A DNA stretch of 58,674 nucleotides from positions 1-58,674 of the forward strand of contig NZ_JAAZUI010000021.1 of the NCBI RefSeq assembly GCF_012524075.1. Direction: 5' to 3'. Below are positions 54,211 to 58,674 of this stretch, piece after piece. Numbering within the stretch: the first letter of the stretch is position 1; every line of letters starts with the position of its first letter. Below the pieces are notes generated by a model. The model was not told where the DNA came from, made no database searches, and saw only the letters and a program-made list of their open reading frames with translations. Source of the DNA: Lutibacter sp. B1. Its GTDB lineage: Bacteria > Bacteroidota > Bacteroidia > Flavobacteriales > Flavobacteriaceae. A program made the translations under genes and the position numbers.

Positions 54211-54218
54211 TAAATTTG
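54211..54218 (+). promoter_or_regulatory. TAnnTTTG promoter element for the DUF1599 gene
   Basis: TAAATTTG in the 65-bp gap between the divergent LOG and DUF1599 genes, 30 bp before the ATG at 54249. It could be read only in this direction as an exact match. Confidence 0.4.
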
Positions 54219-54248
54219 TCCGAAATTTACGGAAATAATTAAAGTTAC

Positions 54249-54788
54249 ATGCAACAAACTTCAAAACAATACGACGAGGTTATTGAAAAGTGTCGTTCAT
54301 TATACATCAACAAGTTAAAAGATTACGGTAGTGCTTGGAGAATTTTAAGGTTACCATCATTAACAGATCAAATTTTTATCAAAGCACAGCGTATTCGTCA
54401 GCTTCAACAAAATTCTACCAGAAAAGTTGATGAAGGTGAAGTTTCTGAATTTATTGGTATTATTAATTATTCTGTAATGGCTTTGATACAATTGGAAAAA
54501 GGAATTGTTGAGCAGCCGGATTTAACTATTGATGAGGCCGTAGAATTGTATGATAAGCATGTAACAATTACCAAGCAATTGATGGAGGATAAAAATCATG
54601 ATTATGGTGAGGCTTGGAGAGATATGCGCGTGAGTTCACTTACCGATTTAATTTTGCAAAAATTGTTAAGAGTAAAACAAATTGAAGATAATAAAGGAAA
54701 AACACTAGTATCTGAAGGAATAGATGCAAATTATCAAGATATGATAAATTATGCGGTTTTTGCTTTAATTCATATTCATCAAAAATAG
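54249..54788 (+). CDS. DUF1599 protein with an internal duplication
   Basis: 179 aa, helical, cytoplasmic. Two halves are similar: KLKDYGSAWRILRLPSLTDQ (about 22-41) and KNHDYGEAWRDMRVSSLTDL (about 117-136). Each is followed by a helix with FIKAQRIRQLQ or LQKLLRVKQIE and later INYSVMALIQLEKG or INYAVFALIHIHQK. This is the DUF1599 or nucleotide-modification-associated type 1 domain, of unknown reaction. The duplication suggests a pseudo-dimer. It is followed 5 bp later by the DoxX gene and is probably co-transcribed. Confidence 0.85.
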   Translation: MQQTSKQYDEVIEKCRSLYINKLKDYGSAWRILRLPSLTDQIFIKAQRIRQLQQNSTRKVDEGEVSEFIGIINYSVMALIQLEKGIVEQPDLTIDEAVELYDKHVTITKQLMEDKNHDYGEAWRDMRVSSLTDLILQKLLRVKQIEDNKGKTLVSEGIDANYQDMINYAVFALIHIHQK

Positions 54789-54793
54789 AAAAA

Positions 54794-55756
54794 ATGAAAT
54801 TTTTAGTTCAATTAGCTCGTTTAATAGTTGCGTTAACATTTATTTTCTCAGGTTTTGTAAAATTGGTAGATCCGTTAGGCTCTGCATATAAATTTGAAGA
54901 ATACTTTGGAGCTGATGTTCTTAATTTAGAGTTTTTAATTCCGTATGTAATACCATTTGCAATAGTTTTAATATTGGTAGAAATAATGCTTGGGGTAATG
55001 TTGCTTGTTGGTTATTTACCAAAATTAACGGTTTGGAGTTTATTGGGTATTATGTTGGTATTTTTATTTCTAACATGGTATTCAGCTTATTATAATAAAG
55101 TGTCGGATTGTGGATGTTTTGGAGATGCGGTAAAATTATCACAATGGGGAACGTTTTATAAAAATGTAGTATTAATAGTTATTGTACTGTTGTTGGTTTT
55201 TCGAGTTAAAGATATTAAGCCTTTATTTAATGTCAATTTTTCAAAATGGGTAACTTTTTTATCGTTCTTTGTTTTTTTATATCTGACATATCATGTGTTG
55301 GTACATTTGCCAATTATAGATTTCAGACCCTATGCAGTTGGTAAAAATATACCTGAAGGAATGGAGTATAAAGGAACTGAAGAGCCTCCAATTCACGATT
55401 TTTATTTGGAATCAAATGAAGGTGAAGATGTAACCGATAAAGTTTTAGCGGGTGAAAATGTACTGTTAATTATAGCAAATACTTTGAGTAAAAGTGATGA
55501 AAATGGATTTTCTGATATTAAAAATCTGACTGATAAAGCTTTAGATAAAGGGTGTCATGTTTATCTGTTGTCATCATCTTCAAATGAAGAGTTTATTGCT
55601 TTAAAGAACAAATATAATTTTAATTTTGAAATGTTGTTTGGAGATGAAACTACATTGAAAACAATTATAAGAGCAAATCCGGGTATAGTTAAACTAAATA
55701 AAGGTACTGTAACCGGTAAATGGAGTTGGGTTGATGCAGAGGATGTAAAATTATAA
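54794..55756 (+). CDS. DoxX-family membrane protein with C-terminal thioredoxin-like domain
   Basis: 320 aa. An N-terminal DoxX-type four-helix part (RLIVALTFIFSGFVKLVDPL, ILVEIMLGVMLLVGYLPKLT) contains YNKVSDCGCFGDAVKLS, a CGC motif typical of DoxX/MauE proteins. A membrane-external segment follows (IPEGMEYKGTEEPPIHDFY), then a thioredoxin-like domain without a CxxC motif (LLIIANTLSKSDENGFSDI, VYLLSSSSNEEFIALKNKY). It could be linked with redox chemistry in the periplasm. The partner is unknown. It is tightly placed with the DUF1599 and crcB genes. Confidence 0.8.
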   Translation: MKFLVQLARLIVALTFIFSGFVKLVDPLGSAYKFEEYFGADVLNLEFLIPYVIPFAIVLILVEIMLGVMLLVGYLPKLTVWSLLGIMLVFLFLTWYSAYYNKVSDCGCFGDAVKLSQWGTFYKNVVLIVIVLLLVFRVKDIKPLFNVNFSKWVTFLSFFVFLYLTYHVLVHLPIIDFRPYAVGKNIPEGMEYKGTEEPPIHDFYLESNEGEDVTDKVLAGENVLLIIANTLSKSDENGFSDIKNLTDKALDKGCHVYLLSSSSNEEFIALKNKYNFNFEMLFGDETTLKTIIRANPGIVKLNKGTVTGKWSWVDAEDVKL

Positions 55757-55759
55757 GAT

Positions 55760-56131
55760 ATGAAATATTCTTTTTTAGTTTTTGTTGGTGGAGGTTTGGG
55801 TAGTGTTGCAAGATATTTACTGGGAAAATGGTTAAATAATATTGAGAGTGCTATACCGTATGGTACAATGCTTTCAAATATTTTAGGCAGTTTTTTAATT
55901 GGATTGATTTTAGGGTACTTAGCAAAAACATCTAACGTGTCTGATAGTCAATCATTATTGTTGGCAACAGGATTTTGTGGTGGATTTACTACTTTTTCAA
56001 CATTTGCTTATGAGAACCATCTATTTTTAAAGAACGGAGACTTTTTGAGTTTTATTCCATACACACTTGGTTCACTTATTTTAGCTTTTTTAGCGGTTTT
56101 TTTAGGTTTATACTTCTCAAAACTCATATAA
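55760..56131 (+). CDS. crcB: Fluoride channel CrcB (Fluc)
   Basis: 123 aa with four hydrophobic helices. GGGLGSVARYLLGKWLNN at the N-terminus, LSNILGSFLIGLILGYLA in the second helix and GFCGGFTTFSTFAYEN in the third are the family landmarks, including the Phe and Asn residues that line the fluoride path. It is a small dual-topology channel that lets F- out of the cell. It lies 3 bp after the DoxX gene. I see no fluoride riboswitch upstream. Confidence 0.93.
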   Translation: MKYSFLVFVGGGLGSVARYLLGKWLNNIESAIPYGTMLSNILGSFLIGLILGYLAKTSNVSDSQSLLLATGFCGGFTTFSTFAYENHLFLKNGDFLSFIPYTLGSLILAFLAVFLGLYFSKLI

Positions 56132-56265
56132 ATCTATGTTTTTTTCTTAAAATTAAAGTAAGATTTTATTTTTTTTATCATTTTTTTAACAAAAAAATCA
56201 ATTTTATTTTCTATACCCATAAAATTACGGGGCTATAATTAAAAAAATATAAAAATTAATAGTTG

Positions 56266-56285
56266 ACCCCTAAAAAATTAGGGGT
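56266..56285. promoter_or_regulatory. GC-rich palindrome ahead of the PII/Amt genes
   Basis: acccctaa and ttaggggt, 8-bp arms around a 4-nt aaaa centre. It stands out in an AT-rich leader, 56 bp upstream of the PII start. It could be an operator or a leader hairpin. Confidence 0.5.
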
Positions 56286-56341
56286 TGAAAATATATATAC
56301 ATACTTTTGATACGAAATCAATTATAAAAAACCACTTTATT

Positions 56342-56680
56342 ATGAAAAAAATTGAAGCAATTATTCGAAAATCTAAATTTGGTGAAGTTAAAGAAGCTTT
56401 ACATCAAATTGAGGTCAATTTTTTTAGTTACTGGGATGTAACCGGAGTTGGCAATGAAAAAGAAGGACATGTTTATAGGGGAATAACTTATAGTACCTCA
56501 GATATTCAGAGAAGATTTTTGTCAATTGTTGTTTCCGATCCATTCCTTGAAAGGACTGTAGAAGCAATTCTTAAAACGGCTTACACAGGCCAAGTAGGAG
56601 ATGGTAAAATTTTTGTTTCTGATATAGAGGAAGCGTACAGAATTAGAACCAAAGAGAAAGGGTCAGATTCTCTTAAATAA
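56342..56680 (+). CDS. glnB: PII-family nitrogen regulatory protein
   Basis: 112 aa from the ATG at 56342; the frame is open for 19 codons upstream, but that reading runs into the palindrome and is not family-like. Landmarks: KKIEAIIRKSKFGEVKEALH, the T-loop HVYRGITYSTSDIQRRF, and TAYTGQVGDGKIFVSDIEEA with RIRTKEKGS. A Tyr is kept at the position uridylylated in E. coli (GITY against GAEY), but the loop tip is unlike GlnB/GlnK. It senses ATP/ADP and 2-oxoglutarate and probably blocks the Amt encoded next. Confidence 0.92.
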   Translation: MKKIEAIIRKSKFGEVKEALHQIEVNFFSYWDVTGVGNEKEGHVYRGITYSTSDIQRRFLSIVVSDPFLERTVEAILKTAYTGQVGDGKIFVSDIEEAYRIRTKEKGSDSLK

Positions 56681-56725
56681 TCAAAATTTACAACTAATCA
56701 ATAAACTTTAAAAAAATATAATATT

Positions 56726-57925
56726 ATGGATGCTAACGCTGTATTAGACTTAATGTGGATTTTAGTCGCGGGAATTTTGGTGTTTTTTATGCAAGCTGGA
56801 TTTACTCTTGTTGAAGTAGGATTTACCAGATCAAAAAATGCCGGGAATATAGTAATGAAAAATTTTATGGATTTATGCATTGGTAGTCTGGGTTTTTGGG
56901 CTTTAGGTTATACCGTTATGTATGGAGAATCAATAGGATCTTTTATAGGTAAACCGAATTTGTTTTATGACAATGCTGAAGATATGCACAATTTATTCTT
57001 CCAAACTGTTTTTGCTGCTACTGCTGCAACTATTGTATCAGGTGCTGTAGCCGGAAGAACTAAATTTTCCACCTACATTATTTTTTCATTTATAATGACG
57101 GTTATAATTTATCCAATATCAGGGCACTGGGTATGGCAAGGAGATGGTTGGTTAACTCAACTTGGATTTATTGACTTTGCCGGTTCAACTGTAGTTCACT
57201 CGGTAGGTGGATGGGCTGCTTTAGTAGGAGCTATTGTAGTTGGTCCTAGAATAGGAAAATATACTGATGGAAAATCAAATGCAATTCTTGGTCATAATTT
57301 AATATTTGGCGCTTTAGGTGTGTTTATTTTATGGTTAGGTTGGTTTGGATTTAATGGAGGTTCTGAGTTAGCTATTTCAGGAGATAGCGCAAATAATGTT
57401 TCACGAATTATCATTACAACAAACTTAGCAGCAGCAGCGGCAGCTTTAACCGCTATGATTGTTACTTGGTTATATTATGGAAGACCTGATATTTCAATGA
57501 CACTTAATGGTGCATTAGCAGGTTTAGTTGCTATTACTGCAGGATGTGCTGCGGTTAGCCCAATGGGAGCTTTTATTATTGGAATAATAGCGGGTGTTGT
57601 AGTTGTTTTCTCAATTGATTTTATTGATAAAAAACTTAAAGTTGATGATCCTGTAGGTGCAATTTCTGTACATGGTGTAAACGGTGCTTTAGGTACTTTA
57701 TTAGTAGGTGTTTTTGCAACAGATGGTGGACTTCTTTATGGAGGAGGCTTTACGCAATTGGGTGTTCAGGCAATTGGAGTTGTTTCAATAGGAGTTTGGG
57801 CAGTAGTAACGTCATTTATTGTATTTTATGTTTTAAAGAAAACAATAGGTGTAAGAGTTCCTAAAGAAGAAGAAATAGATGGTTTAGATATTCATGAACA
57901 CAAAACCAATGTGTACAACGACTAA
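56726..57925 (+). CDS. amt: Ammonium transporter
   Basis: 399 aa, 11 hydrophobic helices. FMQAGFTLVEVGFTRSKNAG near the N-terminus, GHWVWQGDGWL, and the two pore His in TVVHSVGGWAALVG and ISVHGVNGALGTLL mark the family. It carries ammonium into the cell. Its gene follows the PII gene by 45 bp and is followed 36 bp later by an outer-membrane protein gene, so the three are likely one unit. Confidence 0.95.
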   Translation: MDANAVLDLMWILVAGILVFFMQAGFTLVEVGFTRSKNAGNIVMKNFMDLCIGSLGFWALGYTVMYGESIGSFIGKPNLFYDNAEDMHNLFFQTVFAATAATIVSGAVAGRTKFSTYIIFSFIMTVIIYPISGHWVWQGDGWLTQLGFIDFAGSTVVHSVGGWAALVGAIVVGPRIGKYTDGKSNAILGHNLIFGALGVFILWLGWFGFNGGSELAISGDSANNVSRIIITTNLAAAAAALTAMIVTWLYYGRPDISMTLNGALAGLVAITAGCAAVSPMGAFIIGIIAGVVVVFSIDFIDKKLKVDDPVGAISVHGVNGALGTLLVGVFATDGGLLYGGGFTQLGVQAIGVVSIGVWAVVTSFIVFYVLKKTIGVRVPKEEEIDGLDIHEHKTNVYND

Positions 57926-57961
57926 ACAATACAATTAATTAACTAACCAAAGATTTTTACC

Positions 57962-58570
57962 ATGAAAACAATTACAAAAATAATAGTAGTTTTAGTTGCC
58001 ATACTTTCATTTTCAAACATGAATGCTCAGGATGAAACTCCTAAAGCTACCTTCGATATAGGTGTTGATTTTGCAAGTAGATATGTGTGGAGAGGTCTTG
58101 AATTTTCAGATTCTCCTGTATTACAGCCTTATGCTGAATTTGCAACCGGAAATTTCACATTAGGAATTTGGGCTTCTTATGAAACTGGTGGTCAGGTTGT
58201 TGGACAAGAGTTCGATTTTTATGCTGGGTATTCTTTTGGAGCAGTATCTTTAGGATTTACAGATTATTCATTTCCTGTAGATGGTTTTTCAGATGGTTAT
58301 TTTCAAATGAAAAATCATATAGGTGAAGCAACAATTAGCTTTGGTGGAGTTGAAACATTTCCTTTAACTGCAATGTGTGGTGTAAATGTGTATAATGATG
58401 ATGAAAATTCAATATATGCAGAACTAGGTTATCCTTTTTCAATAGGAGGTACACAATTAAGTGCTTTTGTTGGTGCAGGTAATGAAATGTATACTACAGA
58501 TACTGATTTTACAGTAACAAATTTTGGTATTTCAGCTTCAAAAGATATTAACCCAAGTTGCAGCCAATAA
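57962..58570 (+). CDS. Outer-membrane beta-barrel protein, TorF-like
   Basis: 202 aa. Signal peptide KIIVVLVAILSFSNMNAQ. FDIGVDFASRYVWRGLEFS, with the VWRG motif, and FTLGIWASYETGGQV and YAGYSFGAVSLGFTDYSFP fit strands of TorF-type putative porins. The gene is probably nitrogen-regulated given its position behind Amt, and it may be a porin for a nitrogen source such as ammonium or nitrate. The C-terminal end is KDINPSCSQ, a short tail. Confidence 0.72.
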   Translation: MKTITKIIVVLVAILSFSNMNAQDETPKATFDIGVDFASRYVWRGLEFSDSPVLQPYAEFATGNFTLGIWASYETGGQVVGQEFDFYAGYSFGAVSLGFTDYSFPVDGFSDGYFQMKNHIGEATISFGGVETFPLTAMCGVNVYNDDENSIYAELGYPFSIGGTQLSAFVGAGNEMYTTDTDFTVTNFGISASKDINPSCSQ

Positions 58571-58674
58571 GTTAAAATACTGTTAAATTGAGTCAAAGAA
58601 AATCCATAAAAACGCGGACTTCATGCTATTAATCTTGAATATTCCAATAAAATAAGGGGTTGCGTTTTGGAATT

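Noticed and set aside
1-58674. CRISPR array, prophage, rRNA operon or replication origin
   Set aside because: No regularly spaced direct repeats, no phage structural or integrase genes, no rRNA sequence and no DnaA-box cluster were seen.

Overview
The window looks like chromosomal sequence from a member of the Flavobacteriaceae (Bacteroidota). It is AT-rich, most starts lack a Shine-Dalgarno sequence, and many genes are preceded by the Bacteroidota promoter element TAnnTTTG. The gene set fits: Rho with a long polar N-terminal insert, the TPR/lptC/hemolysin/PpiD gene order, a mevalonate pathway with a GYDIA-motif kinase, DPP IV with POT transporters, CdaA beside FolP, and PII/Amt. No rRNA, CRISPR array, prophage, replication origin or classical insertion sequence was seen. 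The one RNA gene is tRNA-Phe(GAA).

Layout. 1-11.4 kb: end of a sodium/solute symporter, a secreted nuclease, a thioesterase, an oligopeptide ABC permease, tail-specific protease, surE, lpxB, a secreted unknown, comEC and a thioredoxin-like protein. 11.4-18.9 kb: peptide utilisation, with three consecutive POT transporters and a dipeptidyl peptidase IV, all on the minus strand. 19-23 kb: HMG-CoA reductase, a GHMP kinase fused to a GIY-YIG domain, and a flavoprotein. 23-27 kb: xylan utilisation (GH43, GPH sugar transporter, GH10 lipoprotein) with two nearly identical LacI-type operators. 27-30.3 kb: thiamine pyrophosphokinase, a small ExbB-like protein and a LytS/LytTR two-component pair. 30.3-34.8 kb: mevalonate decarboxylase, a four-helix-bundle cassette, mevalonate kinase, a UbiA prenyltransferase and a pseudouridine synthase. 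35-45 kb: tRNA-Phe, coaX, an outer-membrane protein, a TPR protein, lptC, a CNNM/CBS protein, a PpiD-like chaperone and rho. 45-54 kb: a NarL-type response regulator with its TPR histidine kinase, truA, an ABC exporter, cdaA, folP and a LOG protein. 54-58.6 kb: a DUF1599 protein, a DoxX protein, crcB, and a nitrogen unit of PII, Amt and an outer-membrane beta-barrel protein.

The most unusual signal lies in the isoprenoid (mevalonate) genes. Three small insertion elements of different kinds sit in or between them. (i) A GIY-YIG cassette with perfect 25-bp inverted ends lies at the start of the GYDIA GHMP kinase and has lost its stop codon, so the kinase can only be read as a GIY-YIG fusion. 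(ii) A 60-nt palindromic repeat lies inside mevalonate decarboxylase and adds exactly 20 in-frame codons; a longer relative of it lies between genes 9 kb away. (iii) A four-helix-bundle gene with 14/15-matching inverted ends sits between mvaD and the mevalonate kinase. Other signals worth checking are an 18-bp terminator-like hairpin inside the start of lptC, a hairpin at the predicted 5' end of the rho mRNA, and a GC-rich palindrome ahead of the PII gene.
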